The notes: generated by a model from the letters alone, not told the origin. DNA of 64,000 nt from Agapetus fuscipes (GCA_951799405.1 OX637339.1:18476001-18540000), one strand, 5' to 3'. Shown: positions 10,536 to 21,904, numbered from the stretch's first letter. Numbers and translations are program-made.

Positions 10536-10680
10536 CCAACCTAATTGATTGATTCAAATTGGTTCGGATAATCGGACTTCTACCACACTCCTTGCAACGA
10601 ATACTACATTAAAATACATGCATTCACCGATATCGTATCAATGTCACAAGATGTTTTAGTACCTAGGTACACTCGGTCAC

Positions 10681-11012
10681 TTTTTTTTTTTTTTTTTTTA
10701 AGAAATCCTGTGCGGGAGACTCCCTAGATTCTAAAGACTCTAGGGGTCTATGACACTTGTTGTAGTGCCGCAGAGGTGTACGAGCTTGGTCGTCGCTACA
10801 AAGCGCCAATATTCAAGCATGACCCAGTTGCTGTAAGGTTGGATGGACCTTTTGGTGACCGGTCATTGGTAAAGGTTTGTGAATTTTTCAACCCAGCGAA
10901 GAGCACATTCGAAATATTAATGGTATATTTTTTGTGCTCCGCCGGGATCCGAATCCACAACCTTCCATTTACAGTCCGAAGTGTTGCCACTACGGACTAC
11001 GGACTGGTCCAA
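10681..11012 (-). repeat. SINE-A with tail type 2
   Basis: Head at the right end (plus strand: 'actacggactggtcc'; B-box region GGATTCGGATCCC on the minus strand). The body is 'tgctgtaaggttggatggac'. After AAGCTCG the tail differs from LINE-1-type copies. It reads through 'agaccccta', 'tctagggagtctcccgcaca' and 'ggatttctt' into an A run (T run on the plus strand, 10,681-10,699). Confidence 0.75.
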
Positions 11013-11500
11013 CTTATAATTCGTGTCCATAAAACATGAAAACAATTAAATTGCCCCATTTACAATATTATTATTATTATTATTTGTGTAACGAGTTATC
11101 GGCCTGAATCAACGTTACACATTCAATCATGTAGCGGAGTCGAATCTATTTTGATGCAAGTAAACACTGTATCCGTTTCAGCCTACCTCATGACAATCTT
11201 CGTTAGTTAGAGAGAGAACAATGATACTCCGAGCGTCACCACACTGTTACAGGCAAAGCAGGCGCGTGCGTAGAGAGCAAATACATTTCAGAATAAATAT
11301 TTTCTCTGACTCCTTTAAAAAAAGTCATTTGAAATTGACTGAAGTTCTAACGATGGCTCCAATCGAACATAAATTTTGAATTTTAAATCTCAACATAAAG
11401 CTTCAACGAGTTTTTTTACCATATATTGCCTACCTATTAGGCGCATGCGCCTGTATGGGATGCACGTCCCTGAGGCAAAAGGTACAGCTGTTAGATTTTT
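11013..11500. other. no gene; (ATT)n at 11,070-11,087
   Basis: A short ATT microsatellite, possibly a SINE-A tail remnant, followed by sequence without recognisable features. Confidence 0.4.
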
Positions 11501-11504
11501 TTCT

Positions 11505-11760
11505 GCATTGTCGGCAATACAATCGTTGGGATGGTCGAGGGGGGGATAAGGCGTTGACCCTCGAATTTCCGTTATTGATACTACCGCCAATTCGAACCCC
11601 GCCTGCGATGTGTCCTGTCGACAATGACTTCGATCAAGGTTCAACAGATTTCATTGGGTAATTGTTGATTAATAAATCGTTAAAAATATTAAATAATAAA
11701 TTATTAATAGATAATGTTAATACCTGTTTCCCGCCAGGCGAAGTAGATTGGTGAATTGAA
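11505..11760 (+). repeat. SINE-C copy 3
   Basis: Head with GGTCGAGGGGGGATAAGGCG (A-box region) and CCAATTCGAACCCC (B-box region), then 'aaggttcaacagatttcatt' and the 'cctgtttcccgccaggc' end matching 1,330-1,350. Confidence 0.6.
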
Positions 11761-12360
11761 AAAACAAAATGTCTTTACTACGCGGTAAACGTACGCAAGG
11801 GTTGCAATTATTATGGTCGGTAATTTTTTTCAATTGTAAAACAAAAATTGCAGTTTCATAAGACATAACGGCTTGTGTAATTATTGGGTGTCGAAACAGA
11901 AGATAAAAAAAAAAAAAAATGTAGGATTTAAAATGATTATTAATTATTCTGTGGTGTCTGACAGATCTGTGGTTGGCAGGCTCGGTTGTCAAGTAAGCAT
12001 CATAGTATGTTACAATGCCATACGTTAGTTTCGTCTCCACCAATATTTTAACTATCATTCATTACATGATAATAGTATACAATAATAATTGTTGTTCTCG
12101 CAGCCTTGCACACCAAATAAAGTGAATCGACCGAAAATTGTATTCAGCAGATACCAGCTGGTACAGAAAACTGACGGTCTACGGCGCAACCAGGGGCGGA
12201 ACATTCGTAGAGGCTACAATGTGCTTCACCATCTCACACGAAAAATGAAGGAAGAAGAACAAACGTAGACAAATAATAGTTGATGTATTTAAATTTGGTA
12301 TTCGAGTTGTCCACAATATCTTTTTAGCTGTGCTATCCTTAACATGTAATAACAAAATAT
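11761..12360. other. nothing recognised
   Basis: An open frame on the minus strand (11,717-12,058) crosses the SINE-C boundary and has no motif. No other signal was seen. Confidence 0.35.
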
Positions 12361-12365
12361 TTGTT

Positions 12366-12740
12366 TACGCAACTAAAAAACGCAACTAAGCTACACATAT
12401 AGTGTAACTTCTTGCCGCGTTATCCCCGAAGGGATCGCATGTGGCGAGTTGAACCTATTTATTTTTACAGGTAAGGGGGCCAGCCTTACGCCAACCACTT
12501 CAGTTGAAGTGGAGGTTTCCCAGCTCCCGAGAGTGCTGGTACTCATTTCTTGTGAAGGCTGAGTAAACCTTGCCGGTATTTTATTTTGGGGTTTATTTCA
12601 GTAAACCTTGCCGGTAGTTTATTTTGGGGTTTGAAATAAACACCGAAACGGAAAATCATTTCTGACACCCTCGGTGGGATTCGAATCCGAGCTTTCGGCA
12701 TGGAATGCAAGCACTCTACCACCTGAGCTATCGACCGGAC
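12366..12740 (-). repeat. SINE-B, full copy with internal duplication
   Basis: Minus-strand head: TAGCTCAGGTGGTAGAG (A box) and CGGATTCGAATCCCACC (B box), followed by 'aaatgattttccgtttcggt' and the 'ctgggaaacctccacttcaa' body. It ends in 'gcaagaagttacactatatg' and TTAGTTGCGTT. A segment with 'gtaaaccttgccggta' is duplicated inside. Confidence 0.8.
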
Positions 12741-12750
12741 AATACCTTTA

Positions 12751-13037
12751 TGGGGCGTCCACACGCTTGCCAACCATTCACAAGTCAAGCGCACAGTGTG
12801 TCGTCTAGAACATGCTAGCTGGACAAAATTTTGTCTAATGGACTCATTTTGTCCAGCTAGCATGTTCTAGACGACACACTGTGCGCTTGGCTACAAGGCA
12901 AGCGCACAGTGTGTCGTCTAGAACATGCTAGCTGGACAAAATTAGTCCATTAGACAAATTTTTGTCCAGCTAGCATGTTCTAGACGACACACTGTGCGCT
13001 TGACTTGTGAATGGTTGGCAAGCGTGTGGACGCCCCA
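12751..13037. mobile_element. Harbinger-type MITE, copy 1
   Basis: Ends TGGGGCGTCCACACGCTTG and its inverse, with 3-bp TTA duplications at 12,748-12,750 and 13,038-13,040. The interior holds the same ~50-bp block ('cacagtgtgtcgtctagaac') four times in alternating orientation, so each arm is itself a hairpin. PIF/Harbinger assignment rests on the TWA target and end similarity to copies 2 and 3. Confidence 0.75.
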
Positions 13038-13067
13038 TTATTTATATTTTTGTTTGTTGTCCTTTTT

Positions 13068-13500
13068 TTTACATTTGAGAATTGGGTTTTTATATTGTAG
13101 GTCCACGTGCGGTATGTGTGATGGGGCATCCACACGCTTGCGGCAAACGCCTTGCAGCGCGTAGTCTTAGAGCTAGACGTATGAAACCTTACCTCGCAGA
13201 GACATTGTCAGGCTGGTAGTTTGCATCGAGCACATGATTTTTTTTCACAGATCTGCCTTTTCCTATCCTAGAGCGTTTTGGATCTGTGAAAAATTCATGT
13301 ACTCGATGCAAACTGACCATGTTTCTGCGAGATAAGGTTTCATACGTCTAGCTCTAAAACTACTCACCGCAAGGCGCTTGCCGCAAGCGTGTGGATGCCC
13401 CATGAGCGCGATATTATGCGGATCTGCTTGTGGGAATGCATTTAATATGAATCTCAAATGATACATATCCTTGCAGCTTAGATTTATATTTAGATTTAGA
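13068..13500 (+). repeat. repeat R split by a Harbinger-type MITE
   Basis: R runs 13,068-13,121 and 13,403-13,500. The interruption is the MITE below. The R sequence expected at the break (gtgtgagcg) shows exactly the TGA that is duplicated. Confidence 0.8.
13122..13402. mobile_element. Harbinger-type MITE, copy 2, nested in R
   Basis: Ends TGGGGCATCCACACGCTTGC and its inverse, flanked by TGA at 13,119-13,121 and 13,403-13,405. Nearly perfect long hairpin with 'agctagacgtatgaaacctt' in both arms. Confidence 0.8.
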
Positions 13501-13561
13501 CCTTTCCCCTAGCAGCCCAGCCGGGCGACAACACAATTTGGTCTATGCTGCAGAGTTGCTT

Positions 13562-13806
13562 CCGGGATCTATTGTGTGAAAGGAAAAAGAGGGAAGGGAC
13601 GACCGATAAAATTATGGAGTGATCAGATTGAGGAGATTGTGAAAGAATGGGATATACAAAGTGAGCGTAAAAGAAGAAGATGCATGAAAAAGGTGATGGG
13701 TATGAATGAATTGTAAGAGATATGTAAGGATAGGAAAAAAATTGAGGCAACTCTGCAGAGGGTCTGGCCACCCCTAGCGGAATGGCGATAGAGTTGCAGT
13801 TACTCT
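13562..13806 (+). mobile_element. LINE-2 3' fragment
   Basis: Encodes GRPIKLWSDQIEEIVKEW and the SERKRRRCMKKVMGM ending, then 'ccacccctagcggaatggcg' and one AGTTGC/AGTTAC unit. Confidence 0.8.
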
Positions 13807-13841
13807 ATGTCAAATCACGTGGGGATCTCATTGTAAGGTTA

Positions 13842-14148
13842 TGGGGCATCCACACGCTTGCGGCAAACGCCGTTCGGCTAGTAGTGTAAGAGCTAGACGT
13901 ATGAAACCTTACCTCATCTACTACTAGGCAGAGACATGATCAGGCTGGTAGTTTGCATCGAGTACATGATTTTTTCACAGATCCAAAACGCTCCAGGATA
14001 GAAAGGCAGATCTGTGAAAAAATCATGTACTCGATACAAACTACCAGCCTGATCGTCTCTGCCTGGTAGTAGATGAGGTAAGGTTTCATACGTCTAGCTC
14101 ATAGACTACACGCCGCAAGGCGCTTGCCGCAAGCGTGTGGATGAGCCA
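13842..14148. mobile_element. Harbinger-type MITE, copy 3
   Basis: Ends TGGGGCATCCACACGCTTGC and GATGAGCCA (one base off the perfect inverse), with TTA at 13,839-13,841 and 14,149-14,151. It shares arms with copy 2 but has a longer loop. Confidence 0.8.
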
Positions 14149-14151
14149 TTA

Positions 14152-14400
14152 GGTATTTGTTTTGCGTAGTACCTAACTTTTTAGACGTTCAATTTCCCTG
14201 CATGAGTGCAGTGAATGTCCTATGCACGCTACTGCCATGCAGCTGGGTGGCAGGCAGACAGTTTAGTGGTTTTTGGAGCGCATTGAGGTCGGCGACTCTG
14301 TGGAGGTTTCGCCTTCACAGCCGAAATGATTACTCATAACGGTCCCGATACATCGCACCACACTACGCCAAATTAAATTATACTAAAGAGCGCACGAGCC
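14152..14400. other. nothing recognised
   Basis: A 60-codon open frame (14,157-14,339 +) has no family motif. The sequence is moderately GC-rich compared with its surroundings. Confidence 0.3.
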
Positions 14401-14403
14401 ACA

Positions 14404-15100
14404 TCAAACACGTGAATAAGCTACACATACAGTGTAACTTATTGCCGCGTTCCCCCCGAAGGAGTCGCATGAGGTGAGTGGAGCACATATATTTTTACAG
14501 GTAAAGGGTATTTTTACAGGTAAAGGGTATTTTTACAGGTAACTAGAAAAAGAGAAGAGTATGCATGAAGAAAGTGATGAATGTTAACGAGATTAAAGAG
14601 GTATGCAAGGACAGAAAAAAGTGGAGAAGCATCTGCGGAGGTACCGGCAACCCCTAGTGGAACGGCGGCAGGATACAATACAGGGGACCGGACTTACGCC
14701 AACCACTTCATTTAAAGTGAAGTTTTTTCCTGATTTCTTGTGAAGGTTGTGTAAAAGCCTTGCCGGTATTTTATTTAGGGTTTAGAAATAAACATCGAAA
14801 CGGGAAATCATTTCTGACACCCTCGGTGGATATGAAACCCTTGCTCTCCGTATGGAATGCAAGCATTCTACCAACTGGGCTATCGGCCGGACTTTATACG
14901 AGAGCTTGATCGTCGTTACAAATCGCGAATTCTCAAGACCCAGTTTCCTGTAAGGTTGGATGGACCTTTGGTGACCGGTCTTTGCTAAAGGTATATGAAA
15001 TAGTGAATATATTTTGTTTGTGCTCCGCTGGGATTCGAACCAACAAACTTCCATTTACCAGTCCGAAGTGTTACCACTAGACTACGGACTGGTAAACACT
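14404..15100 (-). repeat. SINE-A/SINE-B dimer with LINE-2 insertion
   Basis: On the minus strand, SINE-A (15,100-14,893, head CGTAGTCTAGTGGTAACAC) continues directly into SINE-B (14,892-14,404, head TAGCCCAGTTGGTAGAATGC). The junction GTATAAAGTCCGGCCGATAG matches the dimers at 26,163 and 51,898. SINE-B is split at 14,530-14,685 by a plus-strand LINE-2 3' end of the GGATACAATACA tail type. A short repeat (aggtaaagggtattttta) near 14,500-14,535 occurs three times. Confidence 0.75.
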
Positions 15101-15297
15101 AACCTAAAACAGTGCACGATCCACATCAAAATTTCAATGAATACTAATCAAAAATGTTTTACACGATTTTTTGTACACCTACCATCACGACCTTCTCAGT
15201 TATGTTTTTTTTTTTTGTGTTGATTAAAATAATTTTAACTGTATTTGTTTAATGCTTCATGCATAACAAACGCCAAGGCTGTCGAGGCTCAACGGTC

Positions 15298-15358
15298 GAT
15301 AGCACACTTGTTAGAGCGTCCGTTTTCTAACCTTGGGTTCGAAGCCGAGGAAGTTGGA
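15298..15358 (+). repeat. tRNA-like fragment
   Basis: GATAGCACACTTGTTAGAGC resembles an A box and TTGGGTTCGAAGCCGAGG a B box, spaced as in a tRNA. It is not part of a recognised SINE. A true tRNA is unlikely because no 7-bp acceptor stem forms. Confidence 0.35.
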
Positions 15359-15452
15359 TGAGTGAGTGGTGAAGAACCAAAGGTGGCAATCAAGAGTATA
15401 TTTCGATAATGGAAACACAGGAAATGACATTCATTTGTTACAGAACTTAAGG

Positions 15453-15560
15453 CCCTGATCGACGGGCGAGTAAAACCGCGGTGTTGCGGCTCGTCGGTAA
15501 TGCTCGCCGGTGTATCATTGCAATACCGCGGTATTATATACCGACGAGCCGGGCTCGTGC
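15453..15560. repeat. Harbinger-like terminal motif, left side
   Basis: GGCCCTGATCGACGGGCGAG followed by TAAAACCGCGG and a hairpin (GGCTCGTCGGTA/TACCGACGAGCC). The inverse motif recurs at 20,486-20,505 and, diverged, at 20,895-20,922. TTA precedes it. Confidence 0.5.
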
Positions 15561-16067
15561 ACTACCACCTGTATCAAGGCCCTAATACTTGCTCCGCTGA
15601 CGTCATGCTACGTCATCATAAATTGGCTGACTAGGGGCTGACGATGGTTTGGTGACCGCAGGGGCGGAGGGGAAGGGAGCGGTTAGTAATGCTGTAATCT
15701 CACTTCATTCCTCGTTCAAAGGGACTATATTTAAAAGAATAAATTCATAATTTAACACACAACAGAGAGCAACATAAATCTAATTATTTTTCTCCACAAA
15801 TAAAGCTAAGTATAATCATTCGATATTAATTATAATTCTACCAAAGCTAAATATAATGATGATTTGACATTATTTTTTTGTTTTCGGGGGTTTTATAAAA
15901 TATGGTTCACAGCACAGCTCAAACGGACACGTGACCGCCCGCGCCATGTTTGTTTTCACCGTTCACCCACGCGCTTCATGCTGTCGTTCAAATATATAAA
16001 AAGCTGTGAAATTAAAATACTGTGAACTCTATTTAACATTATTACAATATTTTACACTGTGTGGATC

Positions 16068-19000
16068 ATGGGAAAGAAGTGTATGGTGCCTAATTGTCGT
16101 GGAAACTACGACAAAGAGAATAAGGTGTCCATCTTCAAATTCCCAAACGATGGACATCTCAAACAACAATGGCTACGCGCCATACCACGAGCAAATTTTA
16201 CTCCTACACAATATTCAGGGGTAAGTAACGAAAATAAATACTATAATTGTATAAATTTACGTTTTTTGTGAATCATTACATATAATATCACAGCAAAGTA
16301 CTTACCGTTTGAATACACCAAATACCATTATCTTTATTGTAAAAAAGTACACAGGAGTTTTGATGCCAATGAATGCCAGGTCCCTGCAAACATTAGTTTC
16401 GCTAAGCTTGTATTTTTCGTGAAAAAGTAAGAGAAGATTGAAACATTGATTTCTTTAAATTTTACTTACATCAAAAAATAACTACTTGTACTTGTGGATA
16501 GCTGTGCTTATTGAAGTAATTTTTAGTTATCTAATTACCATTTGTTGCGTTTAGAAACGCATTTAGTTGCGTTTTGCGTTGCGTAATTACCATTCATTTT
16601 CAATTGGATAAATTAAGTCATAAAGTTATAAGTTTTACTAAAAAAAATCTATCTATGATCTAAGTTACAAAGATAAAATTTCAAGGAAAAAATAAATAAA
16701 ATATTAAATAACTCTGTAAATGAAAGAAAGGTACAAAATTAAAATCCTTTTCTGTGATTTCAGGTTTGCGAGAAACACTTCAAAGACAAGGAGATTGAGA
16801 AGACCGTGGAAGCTTTTAATGATAAAACAGGTGAAATGTTATCAGTTCCTTTATTTAAACGTCGTTTAGTAAAAAATTCTATACCATCAGTATTTCCAGG
16901 ATGTCCTTCTTATTTAAGTCGTCAAGTTTCTTTTAGGGAAGAACCAAGTGAAAAGAAAGCACGTCGGGAAACTGAAATGTTTCATCAGGCCGTCGCTCAA
17001 AGCATTGCAGAAAAAAGGGCATATGAAGATAGGATTAAAATAGTCAGCATAGATGATTTGTTTTCCAAAATAGAGCAAGTTAGCTTACCGAGCAATTGGT
17101 TTTTTTTTAAGTTAGATACAAAAGCAATCTTCTCAAGGATAGAGATGGAACCTGGTCCAAAAGTTGTAGCCTCTGTAGTTGTTGATCAAGATTTGAAGTA
17201 TTTAGCGTTCCTTCATGGTGATAGTGTAGACTTAGATAAACATAAGAGTGACCATAAGGTCACGGATATCAATCATATTGAATTAGTTATAAACAATGCT
17301 GATTGTAGGTATCTTAAATTGGTAAGTGAGCCTTTGTCATCAGATAGCTTAGATTTTATTGTTAAATATTTGAAAAATGTAAATGAGAATAGTGATAGAG
17401 ATTTATTTTTTATCATAGAGCAGATCAAGCTATTAAAGGTTAAAAATGGTGGGCAGAGGTATTCTCCTGAAATGCTTGTATTCTGCACACTTGTTTTCTC
17501 TATTTCCCCTCATGCATATAGGTTTATGATGTCTTCTGGAAATATGGTAATTCCTCATCCAGCTACTTTGCGACGACTCACTAATAAATATTGTCTGAAC
17601 CCCAAGTTTGAGCAGGTAGATAGTGGTTTTTTGTCATATATCAGATCTAAACGCACTCTTTTAGATAGTAAGAAGGATTTACAGGTTGTCCTTATGATAG
17701 ATGAAATTCATATTAAACCATATTTTGATTTCAAGGGTGGCAGTATTTTTGGAGCCTCTTTTAATTCTTCAAATGCTGCAACCACTGCTTATGTATTTAT
17801 GATTCAAGGGATTAAATCTAAGTATAAGGATGTCGTGCATATTCTGCCAGTTAGTAAGTTCACTGCTAACGATTTATACAGTTTTGTTAGGAAAATTATT
17901 GTTGGGTTAGAGAGATTAGGTTTTATGGTGATTTGTGTGGTTAGCGATAATAACTCCATTAATCGGAAAGCGATGACTAATTTTTCTTCTCCTCCCAAGC
18001 TCTCTATTGTTTATCCACATCCAGCGGACTCTTCTAGGCCTTTTTTTTTTGCATTAGACTCAGTCCATATTTTAAAATGTGTCAGAAATAACTGGATAAA
18101 TCAAAAAAATGCAGGGCAAGCTCTTTATTTTCCTGATTTCAAATCACCAGATGTCTCGAGAGAAAATTAGGGACTGCGTCTTTTCATTGTTTGAAAGAAA
18201 TGCACCGATATGAAAGTGATGAATGTTTGTTGAAGTATGGTTTTGGTTTAAGTTTCAAATCTTTGAATCCATCATCTATGGAAAGGCAGAATGTCAAGTT
18301 AGCTTTAAAAATATTTAATCGTTTTATTCCTGAAGCGCTTTGTGAGTTGGGAATTAAGATAGGTGTTGATCACTATAAGTCTACAGCCAGTTTTATAGGT
18401 ACAATTTGCACATGGTTTGAGATTTTTAATGTAAAAAGTCCCTTTAAAGGAAAAAGGTTGGGTAATATTTTTCAAGAACCATTGACGGATGATGAAAATG
18501 ATCCTCGTGTAGGGTTTCTAACAGATTTTCTGGTGTGGTTAGATACTTGGAATCTTGTAGATAGTGATAATGGTAAATTATCTAGGGAAACGCATTTAGC
18601 TCTTTCTCATACAACCCATGCGATTTTAGAAATTAATAGGTATTGCCATAGAGAGTTAGGTTTTGAGTATTTTTTGCCGGGAAAAATACAGACAGATCCT
18701 TTAGAAGATAGGTTTGGAAAGTATAGGCAGCTTTCAGGGGGAAATTATAATATTTCCATAACTCAAGTCTTTGAGTCTGAGGATAAACTTAGGATACAAG
18801 ATTTTGCACCGCTCACATTACATTCTAACAGATTTGGTATTTTGAGTATAGATCATTTTGACGATGAAGAATTTGAAATAGGTGATGGTAATAGTAAAGA
18901 TATTTTGGAATATGAAAGGGTTTTAATGTCTATGTCATTGAGTATTGAAGAATTGAGGAATATCAGTGTTCTTCCTATAATAACTTACTTAGCAGGATAT

Positions 19001-19468
19001 TCAGTGTTCAGTTTCCTTAGAAAATATCCCTGTATGTCATGTAGGAACATTCTCAGCGTGGACAAGAGATTAGATTTGGATGTTAACTATCGTTATATTC
19101 GTAACTTAGATAGGGGTGGATTGCTTTGCCCTCAGCAAGATATTGTACATGTTGTAGCTATTAATTATTTAGTGGTGAAAAAAATTCTGTCTCAGGAATT
19201 CGAAGATGCTTTTTTAAAGTCACAGAATCATCGCAGTGTTGTAACGGAATTAACATTTTTAAAGGTTTTAGATTTAGAGTTTGTTAACTTTGACCAGTGT
19301 AGTGAAGGACATTGCTTAGAAAATTCATTAAAATATATCATTAGAGCATCGACTAATACGTTTATGAAAAATTATTGTTCAGAAAAAAATGACTTACGAA
19401 AACCTAGTTGTAGTAATAAAAGAAAATTGAATACATTAGTTAAACCTGCAGTCTCTTTTAAAGAATAG
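16068..19468 (+). pseudogene. P-element/THAP9-like transposase, two exons, one frameshift
   Basis: Predicted DDE-type DNA transposase with an N-terminal THAP zinc finger, which in P elements binds the element ends. Exon 1 (16,068-16,220, 51 codons) starts MGKKCMVPNC. A GT-AG intron (GTAAGT ... TTTCAG) runs 16,221-16,763. Exon 2 starts VCEKHF, completing C5-C10-C53-H56 of a C2CH THAP finger. Downstream are VLMIDEIHIKPYFDFKGG (first catalytic Asp region, ~17,690), VVSDNNSINRKA (~17,938), DSVHILKCVRNNW (~18,058), SSMERQNVKLALKIFN (~18,270) and DPLEDRFGKYRQLSGGNYN (~18,695), all in P/THAP9 order. The frame breaks at TAG 18,168. The next frame takes over at once and runs to 19,468. One missing A in GAGAAAATTAG would explain it, so this is a recent pseudogene or an assembly error. 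The element ends are not certain. Confidence 0.85.
16221..16763 (+). other. intron of the THAP transposase
   Basis: Donor GGG|GTAAGT and acceptor TTTCTGTGATTTCAG|GTT keep phase 0 between the two halves of the THAP finger. The interior is AT-rich and non-coding. Confidence 0.8.
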
Positions 19469-19605
19469 TTGTCTCATATTACTTATTACTACATTAAGTA
19501 CAGTACTTTGTTTGCCATTTATTTGCAATGTTTATAATTTTTATACATTAGATTTTGTAGGGGTTGTGTATTCACACAGTGAAAATTCATTTTATTGAAA
19601 ATAAA

Positions 19606-19790
19606 ATTATTTTTTCTTAAACGTAGTTTAATTTTCACAATAATATTTTATATATCGAGCACTTTCGACCTTTAATACTCAGGTCATTATCAAAATCACT
19701 CTTGATAATTACCTGAGTATTGAAGGTCAAAAGTGCTCGAGATATAAAATATTATTGTGAAAATTAAACTACGTTTAAGAAAAAATAATT
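19606..19790. repeat. palindrome K, copy 1
   Basis: Arms 'aacgtagtttaattttcaca' and inverse enclose 'gagcactttcgacc' and 'tactcaggtcatt' in both orientations. The same palindrome with the same flank (ttgtgtattcacacagtgaa) is found at 34,711-34,885. Confidence 0.75.
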
Positions 19791-19799
19791 TAATTTTCA

Positions 19800-20370
19800 A
19801 TTCTTATACATTTTTAGAAAAAATAATTCATACACAAAATGTTTTTTTTTCTTTTGGGATCCTGTTTAGTTTTTCTTTTTGTTTCAGGCCCATTCATGCT
19901 GATAACATTTTATGTTAGTAAATAAATACAAAATATACTTAATTGACATGTGTATTACATATTTTTGCCTTCATTTATTCAGCTGTGAAATAAAATATGT
20001 AGTGACTGTTTTTAGGATTATATTCTATTAAGAAATCCATAAATTCCAGATGATGTTGAAAATGTTTTATAGTATCAGTGAATAAATACAAAATTTTATT
20101 TTATGTTGTATTACATAAGAAGTATATAAGAAATAAAACAAATGTACCATTGATATCATAATAAATCATAAATTGAAAATAAAAAAAATGTTTCATTTAA
20201 AAAAAAAAGCTTTGATTTCATTAAAGAAAAGTGTGAATGAAAAAAACATAATTTCAGTTTACAAAAGCAAAACAAGCAGATACTGGATGGAGTCATTAAA
20301 AATGCCTAAAACTAATTTACTATCTATCTATTCAGGAAGAAAACACTATTTTAAAAATAAAGGTAATATC
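19800..20370. other. AT-rich, no gene
   Basis: Several AATAAA-like signals follow the transposase gene. The open frame 20,173-20,460 is rich in K, N and S and crosses into Harbinger sequence, so it is not supported. Confidence 0.4.
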
Positions 20371-20805
20371 TTAGTAAGCCCCTCCCTGCAACGTCACAAA
20401 CGCAGTGCGACGGCCTGCTATATAGATGGCGTTGGCTCGTGGCTCGTCATGTATGTTTGATTTTTTACTCGGCTCGCCATGAAACCGCGTGTCGATCACG
20501 GCCGTCAGTGTAGCAGTCAAACGTTCATGAGGAGATATAGCTTCTCGCATTATTGTGTTTTGTTTTTGTATTATGGGTGCCACTAACGTCAACAATTCGT
20601 CATACAAATCCGCAGACATTCTGAGGTAATTTCTGTAATCAAGTGGTTCTGCTGACAATTCACGTATCAAATGGGTATGCGACAAGTGCTGCCTCTTTTC
20701 GATCCAACTTTTAACCCAAACTCTAGGGCGTCTACGCTTATTTTTTCTAATTTCGTTGCATGCTATAGCGAGGTAACACAAAACTTCATATTTTGAGCAC
20801 GACAT
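20371..20805 (-). pseudogene. HARBI1-like nuclease, N-terminal fragment
   Basis: Starts MSCSKYEVLCYL, then RRPRVWVKSWIEKRQ, DYRNYLRMSADLYDELLTLV and ISPHERLTATL. This matches the N-terminal region of PIF/Harbinger transposases (HARBI1-like), ahead of the DDE domain. Similarity stops after LTATL at about 20,506, exactly where a GGCCGTGATCGAC terminal motif begins. The remaining codons to 20,371 are read-through of that motif and flank. The catalytic domain is absent. The start Met lies ~115 bp inside a diverged terminal motif at 20,895-20,922, as expected for a 5' end. Confidence 0.7.
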
Positions 20806-20922
20806 CTTGAACCGACCGCGATCGCACGACTGTTTTGCTCGCTAGTCGATCAGCGCTGCCGAGCCGCGAGTAAAACCGTCGCTCTAAAACCGCGGTATAA
20901 TAGCTCGTACGTCGATCACCCG
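20486..20922. repeat. Harbinger-like terminal motifs, right side
   Basis: GTGTCGATCACGGCC (20,491-20,505) and CGTACGTCGATCACCCGCT (about 20,901-20,919, followed by TTA), with ACCGCGG and GAGTAAAACCG motifs nearby. They are inverse to the motif at 15,453. Confidence 0.5.
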
Positions 20923-20925
20923 CTT

Positions 20926-21500
20926 TAGAAAGGAACAATCACATTTGAGTGGAATAGAACCTGTATACAAAATATATTTAATGAAATGACACAAATACGG
21001 TCGGAACATTGAAAAGGGTGCGAAAAATATACCTCAACATTCGGCCGGATCATTTTCAAATCTGACCGCCAGAAGCGTTAGTCTATAATCCTTACAAAGC
21101 CTTTTTATCTATCAAATCTTTTGGAGGTTAGCAACCGGCACTGTCTTCACGCGTCCTAAGCATTTCGTTTTAATCAAAAAAATAAAATAATAAACGACCT
21201 GCTCAATTGGTTGAATCTGTAAAATAATTCAAAGAGTATAAACTTTTACTTGGGTTACATAAAAACAAAATTATTTTTAATAAAGTGAATTAAAACCATG
21301 TTTTACCATTTCAATTTTTTAAATATTTAAAAAAAACAAATTTATGGGTATAATTATTGAAATCGCCGACTTCCATTTGACGTATATCCCGTGTACATTT
21401 TAATATGCAAGAAATTCAGCTTTACAAGTACTTGAACATAGTTATTTCGGAAGGATAAATATTTTATAAAATTAATACCATCATCATCGTGTATTTTCAG
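20926..21500. other. nothing recognised
   Basis: AT-rich sequence without open frames or matches to other segments of the window. Confidence 0.35.
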
Positions 21501-21502
21501 TG

Positions 21503-21900
21503 GTCTAAATCTAATCTAAATCTAAGCTGCAAAGATATGCATCATTTGAGATTCATATTAAATGCATTTCCACAACCAGACACGCATAATTTCGCGCTCA
21601 CACATGCCGCATGTGGACCTACAATATAAAAAAAACCAATCTCAAATGAACATCTAATCTAAGCTGCAAAGATTTGCATCATTTGAGATTCATATTAAAT
21701 GCATTCCCACAAGCAGACACGCATTATTTCGCGCTCACACATGCCGCATGTGGACTTACAATATAAAAAAACCCCAATCTCAAATGAACATAACCCTGCA
21801 ACTCTTGCCGACCTTCCCTGAAACAGGGGTGACATTGGCAAAGTGAACCATTTTTTATAGTATGGGTGGTCAACCTCATACCAAACTATCAGTCCAGGAA
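21503..21900 (-). repeat. two repeat R copies in tandem
   Basis: A partial R (21,503-21,652, 3' half) is followed at once by a full R (21,655-21,900). They share 'gcatcatttgagattcatat' and the tctaatctaa tail side. Confidence 0.8.
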
Positions 21901-21904
21901 TAAA

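Noticed and set aside
19606..19790. Palindrome K as a hammerhead ribozyme (CTGAGTA ... GAAA)
   Set aside because: The invariant G8 is T in the copies I read, and the alternative pairing GACC/GGTC sequesters the core. Kept as a palindrome only.
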